44,107 nucleotides of DNA from a virus. The notes beneath the pieces are model-generated. The model had not been told where the DNA came from and made no database searches. It worked only from the letters and a program-made list of their open reading frames with translations. The stretch spans positions 1 through 44,107 of the IMG/VR virus record IMGVR_UViG_3300009059_000024; one strand, 5' to 3'. The stretch's first letter is position 1, and each line of letters starts with the position of its first letter. Positions 1 through 9,480 of the stretch are shown piece after piece. Made by a program: the position numbers and the translations under genes.

Positions 1-668
1 CTGTCGATTGCATCGCGGCCAATTCGTTTAAGGCCAGCCACAAAGTCACCATCGGTTTTAGCTTCAATGGTTTCTTTGTATGCGTTCTCACGCTCAGTGT
101 TGAAGTTGGCAGCTTCCATGACTTCACGGCGATTTTGTAGGGAATCAGATTGGGTGCCTTTAGCCCAATCCATTGCTTCCCCAACTGCATCAGCAGTCCA
201 AGCACCGGCATCTTGATCCAGGATACCCACGCCAAGCGAGGCCAGCCCACCCAGAGCACCACCTAATCCGGTAGCAACACTGGTCACCCCATCAGCCACA
301 TCACGAATTGGGCTGGGGTTTTGCGAACTCATGTCGTACTGAACCTGAGCAGCAGCATTTGCACGCTCAGCAATCATGTCGGTAGCAGCACTGCCGTATT
401 TGCCTCGCAGCTGTGCTGCATTCAAACCACGAATGTCTTGCTCAAGTTCAGGAGCTGCATCATCAGGCAAACCAAGCAAACGACCAGCAGCCATTTGATA
501 GCTGCTACCCAAACCTGCTTTTTTGGTCTCAGCAACAGAGGCAACCGATTCTTTCTTTTGATCTAAAAGACTGGGTTGAGTTGGGGTCAGTTCCATCGCC
601 GGAGCTTCCCACTTATTAGTTGAATCAGGGCCAGCTGCTTGAGAGAGCAGTTTGTTAATATCAACCAT
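1..668 (-). CDS. Virion RNA polymerase (N4 gp50-like), N-terminal part only
   Basis: The first ~222 residues of a gene that continues past the left edge. It resembles the N-terminus of N4 vRNAP: a segment of the type LxxKYG followed by a repeated-Ala region, then a glycine/alanine-rich hydrophobic stretch ending LDQDAGAW (N4 has LNDDAGAV at the same place) and a KxGRD motif near the edge. In N4 this ~3500-aa single-subunit polymerase is packaged in the capsid and injected with the DNA to transcribe early genes. The polymerase domain itself is not in the window. Start ATG at 668 is preceded by AAGGA. A terminator lies between this gene and its upstream neighbour, so it may have its own promoter in 669-730. 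Identification is from memory of the N4 sequence. Confidence 0.85.
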   Translation of the reverse strand, partial: MVDINKLLSQAAGPDSTNKWEAPAMELTPTQPSLLDQKKESVASVAETKKAGLGSSYQMAAGRLLGLPDDAAPELEQDIRGLNAAQLRGKYGSAATDMIAERANAAAQVQYDMSSQNPSPIRDVADGVTSVATGLGGALGGLASLGVGILDQDAGAWTADAVGEAMDWAKGTQSDSLQNRREVMEAANFNTERENAYKETIEAKTDGDFVAGLKRIGRDAID

Positions 669-731
669 TGTGGTGTCCTTGCGATGTAAGTTTGTAGGGG
701 AGCTTTATACCATAAAAAATCAAACAGGCAC

Positions 732-754
732 AAAAAACCCCACCTAAGTGGGGC
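732..754 (-). terminator. Intrinsic terminator between the transglycosylase gene and vRNAP
   Basis: Read on the minus strand, a 6-bp C/G-rich stem (753-748 with 743-738) and 4-base loop is followed by six T (737-732). It sits directly downstream of the 603-aa gene and upstream of the vRNAP start, so it would limit read-through from the long late operon into vRNAP. Confidence 0.75.
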
Positions 755-775
755 TGATTGTTGCACCGTTCTTAC

Positions 776-2587
776 TCACTGACCAGACTGCTGTTGGCTT
801 TGAAGCAGAGCCTGAAGATTCCGCTCAGCCATTGCCAACTCGTTACGGTAACGAGGAATGGTGTCCTTGATACCGGGCTGAGTGCGGGCACGCTGAGTGA
901 CTGCAACCAATGCTTGTTGAGCAGCAGCATACTGCTGTTGGGCAGTGCTGATTTTACCCATCACTGCTGTACGAGCTGCGTTGGTCAAAGCCTGGTCAAC
1001 AGAAGAACCACTGTTGTGGGCTTTGATTGCAGCTTCGATTCCATCGTCAGAAACACCAACCTCATCACCCCAATTGCTATCAGTGAAACCGGTATTGCCG
1101 TCTGCCCACACTGGATTAGAGACAGCAAAGTTTCGCTGAATAATGGCACCTGCTTGGGCAGCGTTAATGGTCGGAGTACCCTTACCGCCATACTCTTCCT
1201 TGGCACTGTTATTCATGATTTCAGTGACTTTCTTGGCAATCTTAACCGGGTCACTTCCTTTAAATTCACCCTCACTCAATTGTGTGGATACAGATAATGG
1301 AGTGGCGTTATTGCCAAAGTTCTTCACCAAATCCTGAGCAGCATTGGAAGCTACATTGCCTGCCATCAGCTCTTGGCCGGACACTGCCAAAACTTCTTCA
1401 GTGGCACGATTGATGTTTGGGTCAGCCACCCATTCATCCACATTACCGGGTCCAGCGTTGTACGCTGCCAGAGCCTGTTCCACGTTGCCGTCATACTTAC
1501 GCAGCATGGCAGTCAGGTAGTCTTTACCAAAACGACGGTATTCCTCTTCTGATTGATTTTGGAGAGGTTTTACGCCGTAACCAGGGTCTTCCCCAGTTGC
1601 TCGCATAACCTGAGTTACACCACGAGCACCCTTGGAAGAAACTGCACTGTTGTCGCCACCAGACTCTTTCTCAATAAGGAAAGGCATCAGCTTTTCAGCT
1701 TTCTCCTCAATAGAGCCAGTCAGTACACCGGCCTTACCCGTGATGGTTGAAACGTAATCACGGGTTTCCGCAAACGGAATATTCGCAGCAAAACCAGTAG
1801 AACCTGAACCAACAGGAGTACCAGCAGCAGGGGCTGTGCTGCCGCCAATTGGTGCATACAAGCCAGGAAACAGACGACTCAATGCAGCAGTCGCATTGTT
1901 CCGAGCACCTGGAGTAAGGTCCATTTGCTCCAAGCCAAGACGTGCATCGTCGGCATTTGCCGATTGACGCATGATGTCATTGACTGCGGAAATAGCCGAC
2001 TGGGTATCTGAATCAGACCGCACAGCTTGCTGATTGCTCAAGCGACGGGAATCAGTAACCAGAGCACCACCCTCTAAACCTTGGATGTTTTTCATGGTGG
2101 ATACGATCTGGTCAGCTGGAAGCATGGAAAGCTGTGGACCGTACTTCTCTTGTGCAGCAGCAATGCCTGCCTGATCACCACGAGCAGCAGCTTGGCTGAT
2201 TGCCATAAGCCCCTCACGAGCAGCGTCCGTGTTGGTGTCTACTTCCTGAGTACGATTCAACGCATATTGATTCGTGGCGTTGGTCAGAAGGGAACCAACA
2301 CGATTACCCAACACGCTCTGTGCTTGGGAAGAAACGTGAGCTGGGTTGATGCCAGCCATGATCTCACCAGATGCCAGAGCAGTTTTGTAAGCCTCTGGGT
2401 CTTGGTATTTATTGGCAGCAGCCAGTGCAGCAGCATCCGCTTCTTCAGTACGGCCTGCCTTGAATTGCTCCAAACCATCACCGATGGATTTAAAGGCATT
2501 CGACAGCAGTTGGCTCGAAAGACGTTGCCCTTCGATTGCCCCACTGAACTGAGGGGCATCTACGTTACGCCAAGTAAGAACGGCCAT
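776..2587 (-). CDS. Internal virion protein with lytic transglycosylase domain (gp51 position)
   Basis: 603 aa. An SLT-type (goose-lysozyme-like) transglycosylase domain lies at about residues 295-390: the catalytic-glutamate motif EKESGG (E308), then KGARGVTQVM and the AAYNAGPGNV signature at 374-383. Such domains cleave peptidoglycan locally so that phage DNA and proteins can cross the wall during injection. The N-terminal ~270 residues are Ala/Gln-rich and probably helical. By position, next to vRNAP, it corresponds to N4 gp51, a virion protein. Start ATG at 2587 has GGGG upstream. It is followed by a terminator at 754-732. Confidence 0.8.
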   Translation of the reverse strand: MAVLTWRNVDAPQFSGAIEGQRLSSQLLSNAFKSIGDGLEQFKAGRTEEADAAALAAANKYQDPEAYKTALASGEIMAGINPAHVSSQAQSVLGNRVGSLLTNATNQYALNRTQEVDTNTDAAREGLMAISQAAARGDQAGIAAAQEKYGPQLSMLPADQIVSTMKNIQGLEGGALVTDSRRLSNQQAVRSDSDTQSAISAVNDIMRQSANADDARLGLEQMDLTPGARNNATAALSRLFPGLYAPIGGSTAPAAGTPVGSGSTGFAANIPFAETRDYVSTITGKAGVLTGSIEEKAEKLMPFLIEKESGGDNSAVSSKGARGVTQVMRATGEDPGYGVKPLQNQSEEEYRRFGKDYLTAMLRKYDGNVEQALAAYNAGPGNVDEWVADPNINRATEEVLAVSGQELMAGNVASNAAQDLVKNFGNNATPLSVSTQLSEGEFKGSDPVKIAKKVTEIMNNSAKEEYGGKGTPTINAAQAGAIIQRNFAVSNPVWADGNTGFTDSNWGDEVGVSDDGIEAAIKAHNSGSSVDQALTNAARTAVMGKISTAQQQYAAAQQALVAVTQRARTQPGIKDTIPRYRNELAMAERNLQALLQSQQQSGQ

Positions 2588-2597
2588 GATTTACCCC

Positions 2598-3041
2598 TTA
2601 GCGGCTCAGGCTATTTTTCTGAAGGTAGGCTTCAGCATCTTGTTGCGAACCACCTTCAGTAGCAGTACGGGAACGAATCCGATCAGCCAAAGCCGTGTTG
2701 TACGATTTGATCTGGTTGTTCAGATTGGTGTTGGTGATCTTTTTGGTGAAATCAAACTGATCTTCTGCCAGACCTTGGGCTTTGCTTGCACCCCAAAGGT
2801 TACCCAAAGCAGCAAGACCACCAAGAGCCAATTGGCCTGTACCAATGTTCATCCCCAAGCCACTGCCGGCAGTGGGAGGTACAACACCAGCATTTGTGCC
2901 AGGCACATTGCCAATAGTCATACCAGCTGCCGTGTCACCAGCAGGGAAAGCGGTAGCACCATTGCCACTGCCCATGCCTAGCATGGAAGAGAGTTGCTCC
3001 CAAAGGCTGTTTGTGGCGATGCCGTTGTTTGTCTGGGCCAT
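2598..3041 (-). CDS. Small virion protein candidate (gp52 position)
   Basis: 147 aa with no recognisable enzyme domain. The N-terminal two thirds are rich in Gly, Ala and Thr (low-complexity, e.g. around residues 20-80), and the C-terminus is polar and probably helical. Start ATG at 3041 has a GAGG ribosome site. It is packed between two larger virion proteins with gaps of about 10 bases, so it is almost certainly in the same late operon. The position matches N4 gp52; function is otherwise unknown. Confidence 0.6.
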   Translation of the reverse strand: MAQTNNGIATNSLWEQLSSMLGMGSGNGATAFPAGDTAAGMTIGNVPGTNAGVVPPTAGSGLGMNIGTGQLALGGLAALGNLWGASKAQGLAEDQFDFTKKITNTNLNNQIKSYNTALADRIRSRTATEGGSQQDAEAYLQKNSLSR

Positions 3042-3050
3042 TTGGCTACC

Positions 3051-5081
3051 TCAATTCAGTTCGGTGCTAATCGACAGATCGGCAAAGTTGCGGAGCATTT
3101 CGATACTCAACGACGCCAATTCACTGCCTGTCATCAGGGTACGGGACAGAAACGATTCCCGGTTTTCCCCTGCCTGTAAAAATACATCAGTAAAGCTCAT
3201 GGGGTTAATCACCCCTTCGCCTCCGAAACCTAGATTTGCAGCGGTTGCCGCATTGATCTCTTCAACTTTGGCTTCGTAGGTTTGAACCATTTCATTGGTT
3301 TTTGCCTGTATGCCTTCAGCACTGCTTTTCAAATAATCAGCATAGGCGTTGCCTACAGAAGCGGTGATCTTGAGCAGGTTATCAGCACGGGTAAGCTCAC
3401 CAACCATAGACCCCATAGGTTGTCCAGTAGAGTAACTGGTTCCGTATGCGATTGCGACGATGCCTGCAATTGTACCTACAATCGCACCAATCTCTTCACC
3501 AAAAAGAGCAGTTGCCCCTGCTTGGATGATCTTCATAATCAGCATCGCAGCAATGGCGTTTGCCAGTGTTCCCACCAGAATAGCCATTGCTCCCGTAAAG
3601 CCTAAAGCCGCACCCACAGCAGCAGCTGTACCAAGTACCCCTCCCCCACCAGCAGCTAAACCCCCACCAGCACCAGCAGTAAACACAGTGATGACAATAA
3701 TCACGATGATCAAAATGATTTTGAAAATCGTTGTTTGATACCACTTCTGTTTCACTTCCTCGTAGGAGTTGAAAACGATATAGGCATTGGCATTTGCCAT
3801 CTGGGTTGCATGAACCAAACCAGTTGCCCGGTAAATCTCCTCATGGAGAGGAATGATAAAACCAGACACCTCACTGTCATTGATTGCATCTTGGGCACTG
3901 ATTCCAACACCCTTGCCTTTGTAAATCTTGTTCTCATGGTTGAGGCCAAAGATCATCAGAAACTCGTAATACTCAGAGTCAATCTGGTGATAGATGTAGG
4001 TAAAGCTGTTCGCAAAAGTGACGTGGTATTCACCGGCAAATGCGTCAGGTTTGAACTTACCAAATCCCTGATAGCGTTGGATGTTTGACCAGCCAATACG
4101 CATGTCGTAATCCAGCTTGCCGGTTATACGCAACACACTTCCTGCACCGGAATATTCCTCATACAAGTAGTTGAAGAACTGGTACAGATACCGTTTGCTG
4201 GAGTTGTCCTTGGTATTAAGGGATACACCAAAAACAATGTAAGCATGGTCAATGTCACCAACAGAATCGTTGTCTGCGATTTTATCAATCAGCTCATCAA
4301 TGTTCCCGTTTTGAATGGCTTTCTTATAGCCCTTCTTCACTTGTTGGTAGATGGAACCATTGTGGCTAGGAGACAAGAACTGGCTGTTATGTCGAATAGG
4401 CAAGTACGGAAAAAATGCCCCACCATCCTTAGACAAACTGAACATTTCTTCAAAAGCTAGGTTGTCGCCATTCTCTTTGTACATCAGGAACTGTGACGGA
4501 CCTTCTACACCAGCTTCACTTGTGATGGTGTACTCAGCGTAGAGGTAACGAGAATCTGAACTGAAATCAGTCAAGGTTTCTGTGTAGACAGTCGGAACTG
4601 TTTGCCCAACTTGAAGTGGCAATGTAATGGTCATCACTGAAGAAACAGAGTCGTAATCGACTGTGTATTCCAGCTCCACTTCTGTTGGGTGATTATCGTA
4701 CATATAGGCATCAGCCCAGTACGTGTAATCACCACCAGCAATAACAGCACTTTTTACAGTGACAACTTCTAAAGCAGTGTGTGGAATGGCAGCAGCCACA
4801 ACAGCTTCATCAACATCAGAAGCATCCACAAACTGACTTCCTGTCATACCCAAGACAGCGTTGAATTGGCCTTGCTTGGCCCAACGTAAAAAGGAACGCA
4901 TACGCATTCCCGGTCCTTTGATCAAACTCTGTTGTATCGCCCCAGTGAGATCAGACTTGTTGTCAAAAATCACAGATGAGGCGATTACAGTTTTGATGTA
5001 CCCAATAGGAGGTTCGTCACCGGCCAAGTTGTAAGTGGTCGATGACACGTAGATTTTTTTCTTTCCACTGAACCAACCCAT
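3051..5081 (-). CDS. Large virion protein with a membrane-spanning glycine-rich segment (gp53 position)
   Basis: 676 aa. Residues 1-440 look globular with many Tyr and Phe. Residues 452-468 are a nearly pure Ile/Val helix, followed by a Gly/Ala-rich run (469-500) and two further hydrophobic stretches near 485-515 and 530-546. The C-terminus is polar. A hydrophobic, Gly-rich core in a late protein lying between transglycosylase and capsid genes suggests an internal protein that inserts into the host membrane at injection; this is inference. The start lies 2 bases from the upstream gene's stop, so translation is probably coupled. Confidence 0.6.
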   Translation of the reverse strand: MGWFSGKKKIYVSSTTYNLAGDEPPIGYIKTVIASSVIFDNKSDLTGAIQQSLIKGPGMRMRSFLRWAKQGQFNAVLGMTGSQFVDASDVDEAVVAAAIPHTALEVVTVKSAVIAGGDYTYWADAYMYDNHPTEVELEYTVDYDSVSSVMTITLPLQVGQTVPTVYTETLTDFSSDSRYLYAEYTITSEAGVEGPSQFLMYKENGDNLAFEEMFSLSKDGGAFFPYLPIRHNSQFLSPSHNGSIYQQVKKGYKKAIQNGNIDELIDKIADNDSVGDIDHAYIVFGVSLNTKDNSSKRYLYQFFNYLYEEYSGAGSVLRITGKLDYDMRIGWSNIQRYQGFGKFKPDAFAGEYHVTFANSFTYIYHQIDSEYYEFLMIFGLNHENKIYKGKGVGISAQDAINDSEVSGFIIPLHEEIYRATGLVHATQMANANAYIVFNSYEEVKQKWYQTTIFKIILIIVIIVITVFTAGAGGGLAAGGGGVLGTAAAVGAALGFTGAMAILVGTLANAIAAMLIMKIIQAGATALFGEEIGAIVGTIAGIVAIAYGTSYSTGQPMGSMVGELTRADNLLKITASVGNAYADYLKSSAEGIQAKTNEMVQTYEAKVEEINAATAANLGFGGEGVINPMSFTDVFLQAGENRESFLSRTLMTGSELASLSIEMLRNFADLSISTELN

Positions 5082-5083
5082 AA

Positions 5084-5938
5084 TTACAACCCGTTGTTTG
5101 CCCGAATGACGCTCAACACATCGTTGACAGCTGCGTTTTGGAACTGGGTCGGAGCCAGCAAACCTTCATCAATGGTCTTCTGAGTGATCCAAGCATCCGA
5201 GAACATCTTGGCTGCTTTGGTCTCCGCATCACGCTGATAGCTCGTGATCTGCTGGAGGTACAGCTTCTTCTGCGTACCCATGATGCCTGTGACTGCTGCA
5301 CCATCAGTACGGTAATCAAGAGTCTGAGCACGTTGTACTTCGGTCTGCTCAACCACCATTGCACGCTGACGCTCAAGAAGAGTCAGCTGAGCTGGCAGCA
5401 TGTTTTCCAGGTTGAATTGGGCAGTGCAGTAAGCGACAGACTCACCTGCGAGCTTCAGCTTGGTCAGTGCGAAATTAGCCCGTTGGTTCAAAGCTTCCAA
5501 CTGAACAGCAGCCAATTGAACTTTGGCAGTTTCCAGTTGAACCAAGGCAGTAATCGCCTGCACTTGCGCAGACTGGGCTTGCCAGAAAGACTGGTCACGA
5601 TTGATCAAAAAAGAAACAGCGTTGCTCATGGCACTTTCAGTAAGTGCGACATACGCCTTGGTGTACTCAGCACCGGTAATTCGACCTTTCTCAAATTCAA
5701 ACTTTAGGTGTGCACCCATAGCTGTCATGAGGGAGTCGAAAGCACCTTTACCGTCAACAACGCGCTCGGTCAATTGCTCCAGTGTAATTGGGGCAACAGG
5801 CTTAAACAGAGCACTGTTAGTACCACCTGGAAAAGTGTACTTGCCGTCAGACAAGTCAACACTGGGAATGGTGAAATCTTCCCCAGCAGTCAAGGATGCA
5901 ATAAGGGCATTAGCCTCTAATTCAACACCACAGCTCAT
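5084..5938 (-). CDS. Virion protein, coiled-coil rich (gp54 position)
   Basis: 284 aa. Residues ~130-200 are Gln/Ala/Leu heptad-like sequence (VQLAAVQLEALNQ and similar), predicting long helices. No enzymatic motif. The position and size suit N4 gp54, a tail-associated virion protein. Start ATG at 5938 has AGAGAGG upstream. It is the first gene after a bidirectional terminator at 5955-5990, so it may need its own promoter or read-through. Confidence 0.6.
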   Translation of the reverse strand: MSCGVELEANALIASLTAGEDFTIPSVDLSDGKYTFPGGTNSALFKPVAPITLEQLTERVVDGKGAFDSLMTAMGAHLKFEFEKGRITGAEYTKAYVALTESAMSNAVSFLINRDQSFWQAQSAQVQAITALVQLETAKVQLAAVQLEALNQRANFALTKLKLAGESVAYCTAQFNLENMLPAQLTLLERQRAMVVEQTEVQRAQTLDYRTDGAAVTGIMGTQKKLYLQQITSYQRDAETKAAKMFSDAWITQKTIDEGLLAPTQFQNAAVNDVLSVIRANNGL

Positions 5939-5954
5939 CTACTTTTCCTCTCTT

Positions 5955-5990
5955 AAAATAAAACGGCCCGTCATTATAACGGGCCTTTTT
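5955..5990. terminator. Bidirectional intrinsic terminator
   Basis: A 7-bp GC-rich stem (5965-5971 with 5979-5985) with a 7-base loop has TTTTT on the plus strand after it and, on the minus strand, G then TTTTATTTT. It separates the 209-aa gene from the 284-aa gene in the late operon. Confidence 0.75.
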
Positions 5991-6004
5991 CTTCATCGAC
6001 TCTA

Positions 6005-6634
6005 TCAGTCAATGCTGCCAGCTGCTTTTTGCGCATTGGCCAGCTTGGCCAATTCAGCAGGAGTCAGATCAGGCAGAATTTCCAAGGCAAATTCTTTAGC
6101 CATCTGGCTCTCAACACGAACATGCCCGGTACGACGATCTTTGATCGTGCGGATGCTCAGAAAACGACGAGCTTCCATCAGCTTGTACAAGCAGTATTCG
6201 ACGTGGAAACCGTCATCGGTCACTTCACCGAATGGCACGAACTTACGGACAGTACCCAGGTACTCGTTTGCAACGGTGAGGATTTCACCCGGCAAATCTT
6301 TCTTCTTGGGGTCCAGGTTGGTAATGCGCAGACGAACCAAACGCATCTCAGTGTTATAGAGATGTTGGCGCAGGCTCAGCTTACGAACAGGAGCTGCAAC
6401 GGTTTCGGATGGGGCATCGCCAACATCTTCAAGTGGATTCTTCTCAGCCACTTGTTCACCGCCTTGCTGTTCACCTTCGTCGTTCTCACGCATCTTGTCA
6501 GCAATACGCTGACGCAGAGTATCGACGCCGATGTTATTGGAAAAAGGCACACCCAGCAGGGTTGCACGTTGCTTCAAGACTTCCAGCTCATCAGGAAGGT
6601 CTTGTTCTTGCTGTTGCATTTCTGGCGTATCCAT
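6005..6634 (-). CDS. Conserved late protein (gp55 position)
   Basis: 209 aa, highly charged. The N-terminus carries a Gln/Glu run, then a region (~20-48) resembling a short SAP-like or Rho-N-like helix pair (LKQRATLLGVPFSNNIGVDT), an acidic linker (50-80), and a compact Arg/Lys-rich C-terminal domain. A possible nucleic-acid-binding role is inference only. It lies directly downstream of the capsid gene. Start ATG at 6634 has GAGGA upstream. N4 gp55 occupies the equivalent position. Confidence 0.55.
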   Translation of the reverse strand: MDTPEMQQQEQDLPDELEVLKQRATLLGVPFSNNIGVDTLRQRIADKMRENDEGEQQGGEQVAEKNPLEDVGDAPSETVAAPVRKLSLRQHLYNTEMRLVRLRITNLDPKKKDLPGEILTVANEYLGTVRKFVPFGEVTDDGFHVEYCLYKLMEARRFLSIRTIKDRRTGHVRVESQMAKEFALEILPDLTPAELAKLANAQKAAGSID

Positions 6635-6660
6635 CAGTCTTCCTCGTGCGTTCTTGGAAC

Positions 6661-6681
6661 AAAGGGGGAGTTACCTCCCCC
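6661..6681 (-). terminator. Hairpin after the capsid gene, weak terminator
   Basis: A 7-bp G/C stem (6681-6675 with 6670-6664) is closed by a GTAA (GNRA-type) loop on the minus strand, then TTTGTTCC. The short T tract suggests partial termination or 3'-end protection of the very abundant capsid message. Confidence 0.55.
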
Positions 6682-6694
6682 AATGTGTCACCCC

Positions 6695-7924
6695 TTAGAT
6701 AGGTGCAACGGTTTTGGCCAGAGCGATACGCTCAGGACGTTTGACCAGGATACCGTAGTACCACTTGATCGAACTGAAACCAGTTTCACCGTATGGATCG
6801 TTGCGGTCGGCAGTTTCCTTGCCAGGCATTTTGGTCATGACGGAGAACTTCACGGTTTTACCATCGGTTTGGAAACCGATAGTGGTGAAGCTGTCATCAC
6901 CGATAACCAGCATCGGGAACACGTCGTAGTGCTCAGCACCACCGCTCATCGAAGAACGGAAGCCAGGGTTGTCATCGACTTCAGCACCAGCACCGGCCCA
7001 GTGCAGCATCTCAGGCACTTGGATGATACGGAACTTGTCGATGGAACCGATCTCACCGTTCATCACAGTACCGGCATCGGCGTAGTGCTGAATTTCGATG
7101 AACGCTTTGTTGTCGAAAAGGTCTTTCATGCCTTTCAGCATTGGGACGATCTCGGAACCAACGTACATCACGCGAGTGGCACCAATTACCTTGGTGTCAA
7201 CATTGCGGGAACCAGTGATGATACGGGTCTGCACCGGGCAACGGTTGTCGGTCAGGATTTGATCCAGACGCATCAGGTTTTTGTAGCTGATGATCGAAGC
7301 CGGAATTTCCGGGATACCACCGTTAGCCGGGGTCACTTCACCAGTGATCTCGCTGTTCTGGGTGGCAGCACCAGCAAACAGAACAACACCAGCCGCAGCC
7401 AGCAGGTCTTTTTGTAGTACAGCTTCGGTCAGTTGAACGGCACCGGTCAGCAGCTCACGAGCCAGGTGATCCTTCAGCATGTCATCCGAATCGAAGTCCA
7501 TCGACTCTTGGGTGAACTCGGTGAAGAAACCGAACTTGTGAATCGAGCCTTCACGTTGCAGACGAGTGAAACCAACACGGTTCACACGACCACCGTTCTC
7601 GGTCAGGGTCGGCAGCTTGGAGGTGATAGCACCAACGTCTTTCGAGGAACCATAGAGGTTACCGTTGACGATGGTGACACCGTTGGCGTCGATACCTTGG
7701 TCGTTGATGTTGCGCTCATCCAGCAGAGGCACGTACTCAAAAACCTTGATGCTTTTACCGAAGTGCTTCGGCATGTTGGTTACGCTGGCGAGCGGCATGA
7801 AATACTGCTCTTTGCGCGATTCGATGATCGCTTTCTTCAGCCAGAAGAAAGTATTCATCTGGTCCGAGTTGGCACCATCAATCGAAGACTTTTGCCCGTC
7901 AGCGGGGGCGTTGTAGTTCAGCAT
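6695..7924 (-). CDS. Major capsid protein (N4 gp56-like)
   Basis: 409 aa, close to the ~400 aa of N4 gp56. The sequence is typical of phage major capsid proteins of this group: N-terminal helix, KQEYFMPLA-like extended arm (here [17 protein letters not shown], ~40-56), a central domain rich in Gly/Asp, and a C-terminal region with [13 protein letters not shown] near 330. An HK97 fold is expected from the family. It lies downstream of the scaffold candidate and portal and is followed by a hairpin. Start ATG at 7924 has GAGG upstream. Confidence 0.88.
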   Translation of the reverse strand: MLNYNAPADGQKSSIDGANSDQMNTFFWLKKAIIESRKEQYFMPLASVTNMPKHFGKSIKVFEYVPLLDERNINDQGIDANGVTIVNGNLYGSSKDVGAITSKLPTLTENGGRVNRVGFTRLQREGSIHKFGFFTEFTQESMDFDSDDMLKDHLARELLTGAVQLTEAVLQKDLLAAAGVVLFAGAATQNSEITGEVTPANGGIPEIPASIISYKNLMRLDQILTDNRCPVQTRIITGSRNVDTKVIGATRVMYVGSEIVPMLKGMKDLFDNKAFIEIQHYADAGTVMNGEIGSIDKFRIIQVPEMLHWAGAGAEVDDNPGFRSSMSGGAEHYDVFPMLVIGDDSFTTIGFQTDGKTVKFSVMTKMPGKETADRNDPYGETGFSSIKWYYGILVKRPERIALAKTVAPI

Positions 7925-7935
7925 TTGTTATTACC

Positions 7936-9126
7936 TCAAAGGCGGCCTTGGAAATCTTTTAAGAAGTCATCGTCACTCATCGCAAGCGGATTGATCAATG
8001 GCTTCACAGGACGTGGCGAACTCCGTGTAGGAGCAGCAGCACTAACTTTTTCACCGTTCTTCACTTGTGGTTTTGGGGCCACAGTGCGAGTCGCAACAGG
8101 AGCCGGTTTTGCAGTAGGTGCTTGTTCCTGCTGAACAATATCAGCAAACGCACCAGATGCCACTAGAGCATCACCAACTTCTTTATACGACTGAAGAAAC
8201 GACTGTTGCTGCGGAAGTTGGCCCAGAGTCTTACGACGTTCAATCTCAGTGACGATCCGGTCATAGATACCGGTTTCTCGCTGCACGTTGATCAACGACA
8301 TAACACCAGGTTGCTTCCAAAGTAGCTCCTTGCTGGCCTGATCCCAAGTCGAGTTAATGACGTGAAGTGTTGCTTTACCCGAATCACTGCTGGAGATTTC
8401 ATCCAGAGCATTACGGAAGCTTGCTTCTTCATCACTTACAAGGTGATTGCCTTCTCGGTAAGCTGTATCAGCATTGACATCAATATCCATTGGGTCAATT
8501 TTTGCTTCTTTTACAAGCTTGGCAATTGCAGTCGGGTCTTTCTTATCCAAGTCGATCAGATACGAAAGTTTGCCCTCATCCAACAGCCCATTGTTTTCCA
8601 ACATCAGCAGCACCTTACGGTGCGGTTGGAGGTCTTGCATTTTGCGGGTGTAGTTGGCACCCATCTTCATCAGTTGAATAGCTTCTTCCGGTGTACGGAG
8701 TTCAATCATTTTGCCGTTTGCTTTAAACGGTTTCATGATCTCGTCGTGGAATTGCTTGTAGTCAACTGGCTTGGCTTCAGTCTCTTTACCTTCAGTGCTT
8801 GCTGCTTTTTCCTTTCCAGGTTCGCTGCCAGCTTCAGGTTTAGACTTGTCGCCTTCTTCTTTGCCTTCATCCAGTTGAGCCAAGTTCTCCGGGTCATCCT
8901 CTTCGGATTCCGGCTTACCTGGTTCCTCTTCTTCAGTTTCAGGCGGTTCGGTATTTTCAACCGGCAAAGCAGTATCGGCTGGGGCATCATCAGAAGCAGG
9001 TTCTGTAACCTCTTCAGCCCCAGTAGGCTGGGGAGTTTCCCCAGCCGCAGGGCCAGACAGATTCAGAAAGTCTTCATCAGACATAGCCAGTACGTCTTGA
9101 ACTTCATCATCAGCTGGAGTGCCCAT
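7936..9126 (-). CDS. Scaffold protein candidate (gp57 position)
   Basis: 396 aa. Residues ~20-130 are an acidic, Pro/Glu/Lys-rich disordered region; the middle (~130-320) is helical and charged; the C-terminal tail is Pro/Ala/Lys-rich and ends with a short acidic-hydrophobic motif. Its place between portal and capsid genes and its composition are those of an assembly scaffold, although no homology was proven. The motif LAMSD(E/D)DFL appears at both ends (residues 13-21 and 381-389), which is unusual. The start overlaps the upstream gene's stop (TAATG). Confidence 0.65.
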   Translation of the reverse strand: MGTPADDEVQDVLAMSDEDFLNLSGPAAGETPQPTGAEEVTEPASDDAPADTALPVENTEPPETEEEEPGKPESEEDDPENLAQLDEGKEEGDKSKPEAGSEPGKEKAASTEGKETEAKPVDYKQFHDEIMKPFKANGKMIELRTPEEAIQLMKMGANYTRKMQDLQPHRKVLLMLENNGLLDEGKLSYLIDLDKKDPTAIAKLVKEAKIDPMDIDVNADTAYREGNHLVSDEEASFRNALDEISSSDSGKATLHVINSTWDQASKELLWKQPGVMSLINVQRETGIYDRIVTEIERRKTLGQLPQQQSFLQSYKEVGDALVASGAFADIVQQEQAPTAKPAPVATRTVAPKPQVKNGEKVSAAAPTRSSPRPVKPLINPLAMSDDDFLKDFQGRL

Positions 9127-9461
9127 TACTGGTTACCCTCCTCACGACGGGCTTCTTCCAAAGCCTCTTCCAGAGGAACGAGGTCACGTTCAGCAGTGTT
9201 ACCCATCTGAACCACAACCGAAAGGAAACGGCGCAGGTGACCGGCAGACTGTGCAATTGCCAGCGAGTTCGCTTGGTCAATCGGGGAGAGAGCTGGGTCA
9301 GCAGAAGCTTGTGCATAACGAGCACACTCCTGAACGCAGAACTCCTCAAGCACCAGACGGCGGAAGTCTGGGTTGTTCGCCAGACGCAATGCGGTTTCAC
9401 GACGCTCAATGAGAGTCTTGGAATCTGCCAGTTGTTTTTCCAGAGTATTGACTTCAGACAT
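9126..9461 (-). CDS. Small conserved late protein (gp58 position)
   Basis: 111 aa, entirely polar and helical in appearance: an N-terminal Leu/Lys heptad region (residues 5-25), a Cys-containing middle, and a Glu/Arg-rich end (LEEALEEARREEG). No family recognised. It is sandwiched between portal and scaffold candidate, with stop and start overlapping (TAATG), which implies coupled translation and a role in head assembly. Start ATG at 9461. Confidence 0.6.
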   Translation of the reverse strand: MSEVNTLEKQLADSKTLIERRETALRLANNPDFRRLVLEEFCVQECARYAQASADPALSPIDQANSLAIAQSAGHLRRFLSVVVQMGNTAERDLVPLEEALEEARREEGNQ

Positions 9462-9480
9462 GCTGATTAGTCCCTTGCGG

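Noticed and set aside
6029-7417. Open frame of 462 codons on the plus strand
   Set aside because: It is antisense to the capsid protein and the 209-aa gene, spans a gene boundary and a hairpin, and has no recognisable protein pattern.
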